A stretch of DNA of 64,000 nucleotides, taken from positions 769,745 through 833,744 of the forward strand of contig NZ_KI628539.1 of NCBI RefSeq assembly GCF_000503215.1, given 5' to 3'. Positions 7,830 through 16,228 of this stretch are shown piece after piece; within the stretch, counting starts at the first letter, position 1, and each line of letters opens with the position of its first letter. This DNA is from Pseudomonas canadensis (GTDB lineage Bacteria; Pseudomonadota; Gammaproteobacteria; Pseudomonadales; Pseudomonadaceae). The notes beneath the pieces were generated by a model. That model had not been told where the DNA came from. It ran no database searches and worked only from the letters and a program-made list of their open reading frames with translations. Position numbers and translations under genes: made by a program.

Positions 7830-8687
7830 ATGGCTGAAATCCTCGCGCTGCGTGACGCGGTGAAGCAATTTGTGAACGACGGCGACACCGTCGCGCTGGA
7901 AGGCTTCACCCATCTGATCCCTACGGCAGCGGGTCATGAAATCATTCGTCAGGGCAAGAAAGACCTGACGCTGGTGCGTATGACACCTGACCTGATCTAC
8001 GACCAGTTGATCGGTGCCGGCTGCGCCCGCAAGCTGATTTTCTCCTGGGGCGGCAACCCGGGTGTGGGCTCCTTGCATCGCCTGCGCGACGCGGTCGAGA
8101 AGCAATGGCCGCAACCGCTGGAAATCGAAGAACACAGCCACGCCGACCTGGCCAATGCCTACGTCGCCGGTGCCTCGGGCCTGCCGTTCGCAGTATTGCG
8201 TGCCTACGCCGGTTCCGACTTGCCTAAGGTCAACCCGCTGATCAAGACCGTGACCTGCCCATTCACTGGCGAAGTGTTGGCGGCGGTGCCGTCGGTGCGT
8301 CCGGACGTCACCGTGATCCATGCGCAAAAGGCTGATCGCAAGGGCAACGTGTTGTTGTGGGGCATCCTCGGTGTGCAGAAAGAGGCGGCTCTGGCGGCCA
8401 AGCGTTGCATCGTCACCGTCGAAGAAATCGTCGATGACCTGAATGCGCCGATGAACAGTTGCGTACTGCCGACCTGGGCGCTGACGGCGGTGTGTCATGT
8501 GCCGGGTGGCGCGCACCCGTCCTACGCCCACGGCTACAACGAGCGTGATAACCGCTTCTACCAGGCGTGGGACCCGATCGCCCGCGACCGTGGGACCTTT
8601 ACTGCCTGGATCGATGAATACATCCACGGCACCGCCGATTTCACCGAATTCCAGGCCAAACTGGCCACCGCGCAGGAGGCCAAGTAA
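7830..8687 (+). CDS. pcaI: 3-oxoadipate CoA-transferase, alpha subunit (CatI type)
   Basis: With pcaJ this subunit moves CoA from succinyl-CoA to beta-ketoadipate. The 285-residue protein starts MAEILALRDAVKQFV and contains VALEGFTHLIPTAAGHEIIR and LIFSWGGNPGVGSLHRL. It is the longer class I CoA-transferase form seen in CatI of Pseudomonas sp. B13, not the 231-residue P. putida PcaI. The name pcaI reflects position in a protocatechuate cluster; catI is equally defensible. An upstream in-frame ATG at 7746 would extend it by 28 unlikely residues. PcaR sites lie just before it, and its stop overlaps the pcaJ start (TAATG). Confidence 0.93.
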   Translation: MAEILALRDAVKQFVNDGDTVALEGFTHLIPTAAGHEIIRQGKKDLTLVRMTPDLIYDQLIGAGCARKLIFSWGGNPGVGSLHRLRDAVEKQWPQPLEIEEHSHADLANAYVAGASGLPFAVLRAYAGSDLPKVNPLIKTVTCPFTGEVLAAVPSVRPDVTVIHAQKADRKGNVLLWGILGVQKEAALAAKRCIVTVEEIVDDLNAPMNSCVLPTWALTAVCHVPGGAHPSYAHGYNERDNRFYQAWDPIARDRGTFTAWIDEYIHGTADFTEFQAKLATAQEAK

Positions 8688-9466
8688 TGGCTTACTCGAC
8701 CAATGAAATGATGACCGTCGCCGCCGCGCGCCGCCTCAAGAATGGCTCCGTGTGCTTCGTCGGCATCGGCCTGCCGTCCAAGGCGGCCAACCTGGCGCGC
8801 CTGACCTCGTCGCCGGATGTGGTGCTGATCTACGAGTCCGGTCCGATTGGCGCCAAACCGTCGGTACTGCCGCTGTCCATCGGTGATGGCGAACTGGCGG
8901 AAACCGCCGACACCGTCGTACCGACCGGTGAGATCTTTCGCTATTGGCTGCAAGGTGGGCGCATTGATGTGGGCTTTCTCGGCGCAGCCCAGGTCGACCG
9001 TTTCGGCAACATCAACACCACCGTGGTCGGTGACTATCACCAGCCTAAAGTGCGCCTGCCGGGTGCCGGTGGCGCGCCGGAAATTGCTGGTTCGGCCAAG
9101 AGCGTGCTGATCATCCTTAAGCAGTCGGCGCGTTCGTTTGTCGACAAGCTCGACTTCATCACCTCGGTCGGCCATGGCGAAGGAGGTGACTCGCGTAAAC
9201 GCCTGGGCCTGCCGGGCGCCGGTCCTGTAGGGATTATTACTGACCTGTGCATCATGGAGCCGGAAGAGGGCACCCATGAATTTGTGGTCACTGCGCTGCA
9301 CCCTGGGGTGACCCGTGAGCAAGTGGTGGCCGCCACCGGTTGGGCGATCCGTTTTGCCGACCAGGTCGACACCACCGCCGAACCGACTGATGTGGAGCTG
9401 ACCGCCCTGCGTGACCTTGAAGCACGTACCGCGGCCGCCCATGGCCAAGCGCCTGGAGAAGCCTGA
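8687..9466 (+). CDS. pcaJ: 3-oxoadipate CoA-transferase, beta subunit (CatJ type)
   Basis: This 259-residue partner of pcaI has the glutaconate-CoA-transferase-like fold. VLIYESGPIGAKPSV places the predicted catalytic glutamate at residue 50. GGRIDVGFLGAAQVDRFGNI and SVGHGEGGDSRKRLGLPGAG are further family motifs. ATG overlaps the pcaI stop by one base, and its own TGA overlaps the pcaF ATG by one base. Such tight coupling suits equal subunit production and one pcaIJF message. Confidence 0.93.
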   Translation: MAYSTNEMMTVAAARRLKNGSVCFVGIGLPSKAANLARLTSSPDVVLIYESGPIGAKPSVLPLSIGDGELAETADTVVPTGEIFRYWLQGGRIDVGFLGAAQVDRFGNINTTVVGDYHQPKVRLPGAGGAPEIAGSAKSVLIILKQSARSFVDKLDFITSVGHGEGGDSRKRLGLPGAGPVGIITDLCIMEPEEGTHEFVVTALHPGVTREQVVAATGWAIRFADQVDTTAEPTDVELTALRDLEARTAAAHGQAPGEA

Positions 9467-10665
9467 TGCGCGATGTATTTATCTGTGATGCCATCCGTAC
9501 CCCCATCGGCCGTTTCGGCGGTGGCTTGTCCACCGTGCGTGCCGATGACCTGGCAGCGCTGCCGATCAAGGCGTTGATCGAGCGCAACCCTTCGGTGGAT
9601 TGGACTGCCGTCGATGAAGTGTTCCTCGGCTGCGCCAACCAGGCCGGTGAAGACAACCGCAACGTGGCGCGCATGGCGCTGTTGCTGGCGGGCCTGCCGG
9701 AGAGCATCCCGGGTGTGACCCTCAACCGTTTGTGCGCCTCGGGCATGGACGCGATCGGCACCGCCTTCCGCGCGATTGCCAGCGGTGAAATGGAACTGGC
9801 GATTGCCGGTGGCGTCGAGTCGATGTCCCGCGCGCCGTTCGTGATGGGCAAGGCCGACGCGGCGTTCTCGCGCAATATGAAGCTGGAAGACACCACCATC
9901 GGCTGGCGCTTTATCAACCCCTTGATGAAGGCCCAGTACGGCGTGGATGCAATGCCGCAGACGGCCGACAATGTGGCCGACGACTACAAGGTGTCCCGCG
10001 CCGACCAAGACGCTTTTGCCCTGCGCAGCCAGCAACGTACCGCTGCTGCACAAGCCGCCGGGTACTTCGCTGAAGAAATCGTGCCCGTACGCGTCGCCCA
10101 TAAAAAAGGCGAAACCCTGGTCGAACACGATGAGCACCCACGGGACACCACACTGGAAGCCCTGGCCAAGCTCAAACCCGTGAACGGCCCGGACAAAACG
10201 GTCACCGCCGGCAACGCCTCGGGTGTTAACGATGGCGCCGCCGCGCTGATCCTGGCCTCCGCTGAAGCCGTCAAGAAGCACGGTTTGACCGCCCGCGCCC
10301 GCGTATTGGGCATGGCCAGCGCTGGTGTCGCGCCGCGTGTGATGGGCATTGGCCCGGTGCCGGCCGTGCGCAAGCTGGTCGAGCGTCTTGGCCTGGCCGT
10401 GACCGATTTCGATGTGATCGAACTTAACGAGGCCTTCGCCAGCCAAGGCCTGGCCGTGTTGCGTGAACTGGGCATTGCCGACGACGCGCCGCAGGTCAAC
10501 CCGAACGGCGGCGCCATCGCCCTCGGCCACCCACTGGGTATGAGCGGCGCGCGGCTGGTGCTGACGGCCCTGCACCAACTCGAAAAAAACGGCGGCAGCA
10601 AAGGCCTGGCGACCATGTGCGTGGGCGTCGGCCAAGGCTTGGCCCTGGCGATTGAACGCATCTAA
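9466..10665 (+). CDS. pcaF: Beta-ketoadipyl-CoA thiolase
   Basis: This enzyme cleaves beta-ketoadipyl-CoA to succinyl-CoA and acetyl-CoA, the last step of the pathway. The 399 residues match the usual 400. The nucleophilic cysteine is C90 in TLNRLCASGMDAIG, and the C-terminal pair is H355 in GGAIALGHPLGMSG and C385 in ATMCVGVGQG. It is translationally coupled to pcaJ. PcaF and phenylacetate PaaE-type thiolases are close relatives; the context decides for PcaF. Confidence 0.95.
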   Translation: MRDVFICDAIRTPIGRFGGGLSTVRADDLAALPIKALIERNPSVDWTAVDEVFLGCANQAGEDNRNVARMALLLAGLPESIPGVTLNRLCASGMDAIGTAFRAIASGEMELAIAGGVESMSRAPFVMGKADAAFSRNMKLEDTTIGWRFINPLMKAQYGVDAMPQTADNVADDYKVSRADQDAFALRSQQRTAAAQAAGYFAEEIVPVRVAHKKGETLVEHDEHPRDTTLEALAKLKPVNGPDKTVTAGNASGVNDGAAALILASAEAVKKHGLTARARVLGMASAGVAPRVMGIGPVPAVRKLVERLGLAVTDFDVIELNEAFASQGLAVLRELGIADDAPQVNPNGGAIALGHPLGMSGARLVLTALHQLEKNGGSKGLATMCVGVGQGLALAIERI

Positions 10666-10682
10666 TAAGAGAGGACTGCACC

Positions 10683-11387
10683 ATGAGTGACAAGCCTGGA
10701 TACCGGCGCCCGCAAGCGGGCACTCAACCTGATTACCTGCACCCGGCCTACCAGTCGACGAACCTGCGTTCGCCGTCCCAGCCGTTGGTGTTCCTGCCCC
10801 ATTCCTTGTCGGAAATCACTGGTCCGACCATCGGCGCCGAGCGTGTCAACGAGAAGGACAATGACCTCACGGCCCAGCATGAAGGCGAGCCCCAGGGCGA
10901 ACGCATCATCATTCATGGTCGCGTGCTCGACGAAAACGGCCTGCCGGTGCCGGGTATTCTGGTGGAAATCTGGCAGGCCAACGCCGCCGGTCGCTACAAC
11001 CACAAGCGTGACCTGCACGATGCGCCACTGGACCCGAACTTCACCGGTACCGGCCGCACCGTCACCGACGCCGATGGCTGGTACCAGTTCCAGACCATCA
11101 AGCCCGGTGCCTATCCGTGGGGCAACCACCACAACGCGTGGCGCCCGGCGCATATCCACTTTTCGCTGTTCGGCCCGAGCGTGCTGACGCGGCTGGTCAC
11201 GCAGATGTACTTCCCCGGCGACCCGCTGCTGGAATACGACCCGATCTACAACTGCGTGCCGGACACTTCGGCCAAGCAACGTTTGATCGCCAGCTTCGAC
11301 CTGGAAAAAACCATTCCTTCCTATGCCCTCGGCTACCGCTGGGACATCGTCCTGCGCGGCCGCGACGCTACGCCGATGGAGAAATGA
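10683..11387 (+). CDS. pcaH: Protocatechuate 3,4-dioxygenase, beta subunit
   Basis: This catalytic subunit opens protocatechuate between C3 and C4 to give beta-carboxy-cis,cis-muconate, using non-haem Fe(III). In 234 residues all four expected iron ligands are visible: Y105 (AGRYNHK), Y144 (PGAYPWGN), H157 and H159 (RPAHIHF). It begins 17 bases after pcaF and ends one base before the pcaG start codon. Placing pcaHG directly behind pcaIJF means ring cleavage and thiolysis probably share a transcript; in P. putida KT2440 pcaHG is a separate locus. Confidence 0.96.
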   Translation: MSDKPGYRRPQAGTQPDYLHPAYQSTNLRSPSQPLVFLPHSLSEITGPTIGAERVNEKDNDLTAQHEGEPQGERIIIHGRVLDENGLPVPGILVEIWQANAAGRYNHKRDLHDAPLDPNFTGTGRTVTDADGWYQFQTIKPGAYPWGNHHNAWRPAHIHFSLFGPSVLTRLVTQMYFPGDPLLEYDPIYNCVPDTSAKQRLIASFDLEKTIPSYALGYRWDIVLRGRDATPMEK

Positions 11388-11388
11388 G

Positions 11389-11955
11389 ATGACACTCAAC
11401 GCGACCACGTCCCACACCGTCGGGCCGTATTACCACATCGGCCTGACCTGGCTGAACCGCGAAGACCTCACCGTGAGCGCCACCCTCGGCGAACGTGTGG
11501 CGATCAGCGGCCAAGTGGTGGACGGCAATGGCGATGTCGTCAACGACGCCATGCTCGAAGTCTGGCAGGCCAATGCCGCCGGCAAATATGACCATCCGGA
11601 AGATGAGCAGGACAAAGCCGTCGACCCGAACTTCGAAGGTTTCGGCCGGGTGCCGGTGGATGCCGAAGGGCGGTTTCGCTTTACCACCATCAAGCCGGGT
11701 GCGGTTCCTGGCCTGAAAGGCACGACCCAAGCGCCGCACCTGGTGGTGCTGGTGTTTGCCCGTGGCTTGGTGAAGCACTTGATGACACGGATTTACTTTG
11801 AAGGTGAGGCGCTGAATGGGGATGACCCGTTGCTGGCGTGTGTGCCTGCAGATCGGCGCGAAACCTTGATTGCCAAGCAGGATGCAGAGGGTGTGCATCA
11901 GTGGAATGTGATTTTGCAGGGCACAGATAAGGAAACGGTGTTCTTCGATTATTGA
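11389..11955 (+). CDS. pcaG: Protocatechuate 3,4-dioxygenase, alpha subunit
   Basis: This 188-residue alpha subunit is homologous to PcaH (TVGPYYHIGLTW; VVNDAMLEVWQANAAGKYDH; FTTIKPGAVPG) but lacks the HxH iron ligands, as expected of the non-catalytic chain. It completes the active-site cleft of the dioxygenase. The ATG at 11389 is preceded by GGAGAAATGAG, which overlaps the end of pcaH. A REPIN element begins 6 bases after its stop and probably marks the transcript end. Confidence 0.95.
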   Translation: MTLNATTSHTVGPYYHIGLTWLNREDLTVSATLGERVAISGQVVDGNGDVVNDAMLEVWQANAAGKYDHPEDEQDKAVDPNFEGFGRVPVDAEGRFRFTTIKPGAVPGLKGTTQAPHLVVLVFARGLVKHLMTRIYFEGEALNGDDPLLACVPADRRETLIAKQDAEGVHQWNVILQGTDKETVFFDY

Positions 11956-11960
11956 GGCTT

Positions 11961-12064
11961 CCTGTAGGAGCGAGCTTGCTCGCGAAAAGCCTGAGAGCGC
12001 CGCATTCATTCAGGTTGCCCGCGTCATTGTTGGCGATTTTCGCGAGCAAGCTCGCTCCTACAGG
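11961..12064. repeat. REPIN (GTAGGAGCGAGCTTGCTCGC class)
   Basis: CCTGTAGGAGCGAGCTTGCT at the left is mirrored by AGCAAGCTCGCTCCTACAGG at the right. The element separates pcaG from pcaT. The same class recurs at 28876-28976. Confidence 0.92.
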
Positions 12065-12163
12065 GATCAGGCTTCAGGCAACACCCATCCAAAAGTCTGC
12101 TTGCATGTCATGGTTGTTGCAAAGTATGTCTAGGCTACACACGTTCCCACTGAGTGAAAAAAC

Positions 12164-13459
12164 ATGACAACAACAACGAGTCACTACACCGGAGAAGAAC
12201 GCAGCAAACGGATTTTTGCGATCGTCGGGGCGTCCTCCGGCAACCTCGTCGAATGGTTCGACTTCTACGTCTATGCCTTCTGCGCCATTTACTTTGCCCC
12301 GGCGTTCTTCCCGTCGGACGACCCTACGGTCCAACTGCTCAACACCGCCGGCGTGTTCGCTGCGGGCTTCCTGATGCGACCTATCGGCGGCTGGCTGTTT
12401 GGCCGGGTCGCCGACAAGCACGGGCGCAAGAATTCGATGATGATCTCGGTGCTGATGATGTGCGCCGGTTCCCTGGTCATCGCCTTCCTGCCCACCTACA
12501 AAGACATCGGCGCCTGGGCCCCGGCTTTACTGTTGGTGGCGCGCCTGTTCCAGGGCTTGTCGGTGGGTGGCGAATACGGCACCACCGCGACCTACATGAG
12601 TGAAGTCGCGCTCAAGGGCCAGCGCGGTTTCTTCGCCTCATTCCAGTACGTGACCCTGATCGGCGGGCAACTGCTGGCGGTGCTGGTGGTGGTGATCCTG
12701 CAACAGATCCTCACCGAAGAAGAATTACGCGCCTGGGGCTGGCGGATTCCGTTCGTGATCGGCGCCATTGCGGCGGTGATCTCCCTGTTGCTGCGTCGCA
12801 CCCTCAAGGAAACCACCAGCAAGGAAATGCGCCAGGACAAGGACGCCGGTAGCGTGGCCGCGTTGTTCCGCAACCATAAGGCTGCGTTTATCACCGTGCT
12901 CGGCTACACCGCCGGCGGCTCGCTAATTTTCTACACCTTTACCACTTACATGCAGAAATACCTGGTGAACACGGCCGGGATGCACGCCAAGACCGCCAGC
13001 TACATCATGACCGGCGCGCTGTTCCTCTACATGTGCATGCAGCCGCTGTTCGGCATGCTCTCGGACAAGATCGGCCGTCGTAACTCCATGCTTTGGTTCG
13101 GCGCCCTTGGCACGCTGTGTACCGTGCCGATCCTGCTGACCCTGAAAACCGTGACCAACCCGTTCCTGGCCTTTGTGCTGATTTCCCTGGCCTTGGCCAT
13201 CGTCAGCTTCTACACCTCCATCAGCGGCCTGGTGAAAGCGGAAATGTTCCCGCCTCACGTGCGTGCCCTGGGTGTGGGCCTGGCCTATGCAGTGGCCAAC
13301 GCGATCTTCGGTGGTTCAGCGGAATACGTGGCCCTGGGCCTCAAATCCATGGGCATGGAAAACACTTTCTATTGGTACGTTACCGGCATGATGGCGGTGG
13401 CCTTCCTGTTCAGCTTGCGCCTGCCGAAACAGGCAGAGTACTTGCACCACGATCTATAA
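12164..13459 (+). CDS. pcaT: MFS transporter of the MHS family, PcaT (beta-ketoadipate uptake)
   Basis: This is a 431-residue metabolite:H+ symporter-type transporter. GNLVEWFDFYVYAFCAIYFA in TM1, RPIGGWLFGRVADKHGRK in the TM2-3 loop and RLFQGLSVGGEYGTTATYMS are MHS signatures. In P. putida, PcaT imports beta-ketoadipate and adipate and lies next to pcaBDC, as here. It starts 99 bases after a REPIN and has its own apparent leader. pcaB begins 10 bases after its stop. Confidence 0.93.
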   Translation: MTTTTSHYTGEERSKRIFAIVGASSGNLVEWFDFYVYAFCAIYFAPAFFPSDDPTVQLLNTAGVFAAGFLMRPIGGWLFGRVADKHGRKNSMMISVLMMCAGSLVIAFLPTYKDIGAWAPALLLVARLFQGLSVGGEYGTTATYMSEVALKGQRGFFASFQYVTLIGGQLLAVLVVVILQQILTEEELRAWGWRIPFVIGAIAAVISLLLRRTLKETTSKEMRQDKDAGSVAALFRNHKAAFITVLGYTAGGSLIFYTFTTYMQKYLVNTAGMHAKTASYIMTGALFLYMCMQPLFGMLSDKIGRRNSMLWFGALGTLCTVPILLTLKTVTNPFLAFVLISLALAIVSFYTSISGLVKAEMFPPHVRALGVGLAYAVANAIFGGSAEYVALGLKSMGMENTFYWYVTGMMAVAFLFSLRLPKQAEYLHHDL

Positions 13460-13469
13460 AGGACGCGTT

Positions 13470-14825
13470 ATGACGCTGCGCACGAGCAATCAACTGTTCG
13501 ACGCTTACTTCACGGCGGGCAGCATGGCCGAGGTGTTCTGCGATCAGGGACGCTTGCAGGGCATGCTGGATTTTGAAGCGGGCTTGGCCCGGGCCCAGGC
13601 CCAGGTCGGCTTGATTCCCCAGGCCGCCGTCGCACCGATTGCCCAGGCCTGCCTGGCGTCGTTGTACGACGTGGATGCTCTGGGCGTGGCGATTGCCACG
13701 GCGGGGAATTCGGCGATTCCGCTGGTGAAGGCGCTGGGCAAGTTGATTGCCAGTGAAGATGCCGGGGCCGAGCGCTACGTGCATCTGGGCGCGACCAGCC
13801 AGGATGTGATGGACACCGGCCTGGTGCTGCAACTGCAGCGGGCGGTGGGGTTGATCGAGGCGGATTTGATGCGTCTGGGCGACACTCTTGCCGCCCAGGC
13901 CCAGCGCTATGCCGGCGTGCCATTGGCCGGGCGTACCTGGTTGCAGCATGCGACGCCGGTCACCCTGGGAATGAAAATCGCCGGTTGGCTGGGCGCTGTC
14001 ACCCGCAATCGCCAGCGTCTGGCGCAGTTGAAACCGCGTTTGCTGGTACTGCAATTCGGTGGTGCATCCGGAACCTTGGCAGCGCTTGGCGAACAGGCCA
14101 TGCCGGTGGCCGAAGCGCTGGCGGCTGAGTTGCAACTGACCTTGCCCGAACAACCCTGGCACACCCAACGGGATCGCTTGGTGGAGTTCGCCAGCGTGCT
14201 CGGCCTGATCGCCGGCAGCCTGGGCAAGCTGGGCCGTGATATCAGCTTGTTGATGCAGACCGAAGCCGCCGAGGTTTTTGAACCGTCCGCACCGGGCAAG
14301 GGTGGTTCGTCCACCATGCCGCACAAGCGCAACCCGGTGGGCGCGGCGGTGCTGATCAGCGCCGCTACCCGCGTGCCGGGCCTGGTCTCGACGATGTTCA
14401 GCGCCATGCCCCAAGAGCACGAACGCAGCCTGGGCCTGTGGCATGCCGAATGGGAAACCGTGCCGGAAATCTGCCGCTTGGTGTCCGGTGCGTTGCAACA
14501 GGCGTTGCTGGTGAGCGAAGGCTTGGAAGTCGACCCGCAGCGAATGGCGCAGAACCTCGACCTGACCCAAGGCCTGGTATTGGCCGAAGCCGTCAGCATC
14601 GTGCTTGCCCAGCGCCTGGGCCGCGAAACCGCGCACCATCTGCTGGAGCAGTGCTGCAAGCGTGCCGTCGCAGAGGGCCGTCACCTGCGGGCGGTACTGG
14701 CGGATGAGCCACAGGTCACCGCCGAGTTGTCTGCAACTGAGTTGGACCGTTTGCTTGATCCCGCCCACTACCTGGGCCAGGCCCACACTTGGGTCACCCG
14801 CGCCGTAGCCGAACACTTTGCTTGA
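13470..14825 (+). CDS. pcaB: 3-carboxy-cis,cis-muconate cycloisomerase
   Basis: This fumarase/aspartase-superfamily enzyme lactonises beta-carboxymuconate to gamma-carboxymuconolactone. The 451 residues carry HLGATSQDVMDTGL (about residue 105), HATPVTLGMKIAGW and the superfamily signature GKGGSSTMPHKRNPVGAAV (about residue 276). It sits between pcaT and pcaD with short gaps (10 bases on each side), consistent with a pcaTBD transcript. Confidence 0.96.
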   Translation: MTLRTSNQLFDAYFTAGSMAEVFCDQGRLQGMLDFEAGLARAQAQVGLIPQAAVAPIAQACLASLYDVDALGVAIATAGNSAIPLVKALGKLIASEDAGAERYVHLGATSQDVMDTGLVLQLQRAVGLIEADLMRLGDTLAAQAQRYAGVPLAGRTWLQHATPVTLGMKIAGWLGAVTRNRQRLAQLKPRLLVLQFGGASGTLAALGEQAMPVAEALAAELQLTLPEQPWHTQRDRLVEFASVLGLIAGSLGKLGRDISLLMQTEAAEVFEPSAPGKGGSSTMPHKRNPVGAAVLISAATRVPGLVSTMFSAMPQEHERSLGLWHAEWETVPEICRLVSGALQQALLVSEGLEVDPQRMAQNLDLTQGLVLAEAVSIVLAQRLGRETAHHLLEQCCKRAVAEGRHLRAVLADEPQVTAELSATELDRLLDPAHYLGQAHTWVTRAVAEHFA

Positions 14826-14835
14826 GGAGACCATC

Positions 14836-15627
14836 GTGGCATTTGTACAACTCGCCGAGGGCGAACTGCATTACCAATTGGACGGGCCTAAGGATGCGCC
14901 CGTGCTGGTGCTCTCCAACTCGTTGGGCACCGACCTGCACATGTGGGACATCCAGATCCCGGTCTTCACCCAACATTTTCGCGTGCTGCGTTTCGATACC
15001 CGTGGCCATGGCAAGTCCCTGGTGACTCCAGGCCCCTACAGCATCGAGCAACTCGGTCAGGATGTGATCGCGCTGCTGGATGCTCTGGATATCCAACGCG
15101 CGCATTTCTGTGGGCTGTCCATGGGCGGCTTGATCGGCCAATGGCTGGGCATCCATGCTGGCCAGCGTCTGCAGCGCCTGGTGGTGTGCAACACCGCCGC
15201 AAAGATCGGCACGCCCGAGGTGTGGAACCCGCGCATTGAAATGGTGCTGCGTGATGGGGCGGCGGCGATGGTGGCGCTGCGCGATGCATCGATTGCACGC
15301 TGGTTCACCGCAGACTTTGCAGCGGCCAACCCGCACCAGGCCAAGCAGATTACCGACATGCTGGCGGTCACTTCACCCGAAGGTTATGCCGCCAACTGTG
15401 CGGCGGTGCGTGATGCGGATTTCCGTGAGCAACTGGCTTCAATCAAAGTCCCGACCCTGGTCGTTGCCGGCACTGAAGATGCCGTCACACCGCCGGCCGG
15501 CGGTCACTTTATCCAAAACCATGTGAAGGGTGCCGAGTACGCCGAGTTCTATGCGGCGCACCTGTCCAATGTGCAGGCCGGTGCGGCGTTCAGCGACCGC
15601 GTGCTGGAGTTTCTGCTGGTGCATTAA
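14836..15627 (+). CDS. pcaD: 3-oxoadipate enol-lactone hydrolase
   Basis: This 263-residue alpha/beta-hydrolase converts beta-ketoadipate enol-lactone to beta-ketoadipate. The nucleophile elbow is GLSMGG with Ser95, the acid follows in VAGTEDAVTPP, and the histidine is in YAAHLSNVQA. The GTG at 14836 is chosen because GAGGAGA ends 5 bases before it; the frame extends upstream only through a TTG overlapping pcaB. No pcaCD fusion is present; pcaC is a separate gene downstream. Confidence 0.95.
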   Translation: MAFVQLAEGELHYQLDGPKDAPVLVLSNSLGTDLHMWDIQIPVFTQHFRVLRFDTRGHGKSLVTPGPYSIEQLGQDVIALLDALDIQRAHFCGLSMGGLIGQWLGIHAGQRLQRLVVCNTAAKIGTPEVWNPRIEMVLRDGAAAMVALRDASIARWFTADFAAANPHQAKQITDMLAVTSPEGYAANCAAVRDADFREQLASIKVPTLVVAGTEDAVTPPAGGHFIQNHVKGAEYAEFYAAHLSNVQAGAAFSDRVLEFLLVH

Positions 15628-15647
15628 ACCTGCGGCGAGGGAGCTTG

Positions 15648-15803
15648 TTGTGGTGAGCAGCCTTGCTGTGGTGAGCGGGCTTGCCCCGCGCTGGGCCGCG
15701 AAGCGCCCCCAATAAAGGCGACGCACTTTTTCAGTTGAACGTGGAGTTGTCAAGTTTTAGGGCTGCTCCGCAGCCCAGCGCGGGACAAGCCCGCTCACCA
15801 CAA
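15648..15803. repeat. Compound REP element between pcaD and pcaC
   Basis: TGTGGTGAGCGGGCTTGCCC and CCCGCGCTGG on the left pair with CCAGCGCGGG and CAAGCCCGCTCACCACA on the right. The left arm begins with a second, diverged copy (TTGTGGTGAGCAGCCTTGC). The element fills most of the 205-base pcaD-pcaC gap. The same class, with both arms duplicated, lies at 44135-44302. Confidence 0.85.
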
Positions 15804-15832
15804 GTAATCGATTTGAATACGGAGAATTTGTC

Positions 15833-16225
15833 GTGGACGAGAAACAACGTTATGCCGAAGGCCTGCAAGTGCGCCGTGAAGTGCTGGGCGATGCCCATGT
15901 CGATCGCAGCCTCAATGCCCTGACCGAATTCAACAGTGAATTCCAGGAAATGATCACCCGCCACGCCTGGGGTGACATCTGGACCCGTCCCGGCTTGCCC
16001 CGGCACACCCGCAGCCTGATCACCATTGCCATGCTGATCGGCATGAACCGCAGCGAAGAACTCAAGCTGCACCTGCGCGCCGCCGCCAGCAATGGCGTGA
16101 CCCGCGCCGAGATCAAGGAAGTGCTGATGCAGAGCGCGATCTACTGCGGGATCCCGGCGGCGAATGCCACCTTCCACTTGGCGGAGTCGGTGTGGGATGA
16201 GCTGGGGGTTGAATCGCGGGAATAG
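15833..16225 (+). CDS. pcaC: 4-carboxymuconolactone decarboxylase
   Basis: This 130-residue AhpD-like protein decarboxylates gamma-carboxymuconolactone to beta-ketoadipate enol-lactone. GDIWTRPGLPRHTRSLITIA, ELKLHLRAAASNGVTRAEI and YCGIPAANATFHLAE match PcaC along its usual length. It starts at GTG 15833, preceded by GGAG. A compound REP separates it from pcaD, so its expression may be uncoupled from pcaTBD. It converges on the next gene with a 3-base gap and no terminator. Confidence 0.95.
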   Translation: MDEKQRYAEGLQVRREVLGDAHVDRSLNALTEFNSEFQEMITRHAWGDIWTRPGLPRHTRSLITIAMLIGMNRSEELKLHLRAAASNGVTRAEIKEVLMQSAIYCGIPAANATFHLAESVWDELGVESRE

Positions 16226-16228
16226 GCA

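Noticed and set aside
9037..10635. Long minus-strand open frame antisense to pcaF
   Set aside because: The composition (His, Gln, Arg, Gly) is that of a shadow of a GC-rich gene; PcaF has all active-site residues on the plus strand.
11961..12064. CRISPR-like repeat
   Set aside because: The repeat units are inverted, not direct, and there are no regular spacers; these are REP elements, here and at the other listed sites.
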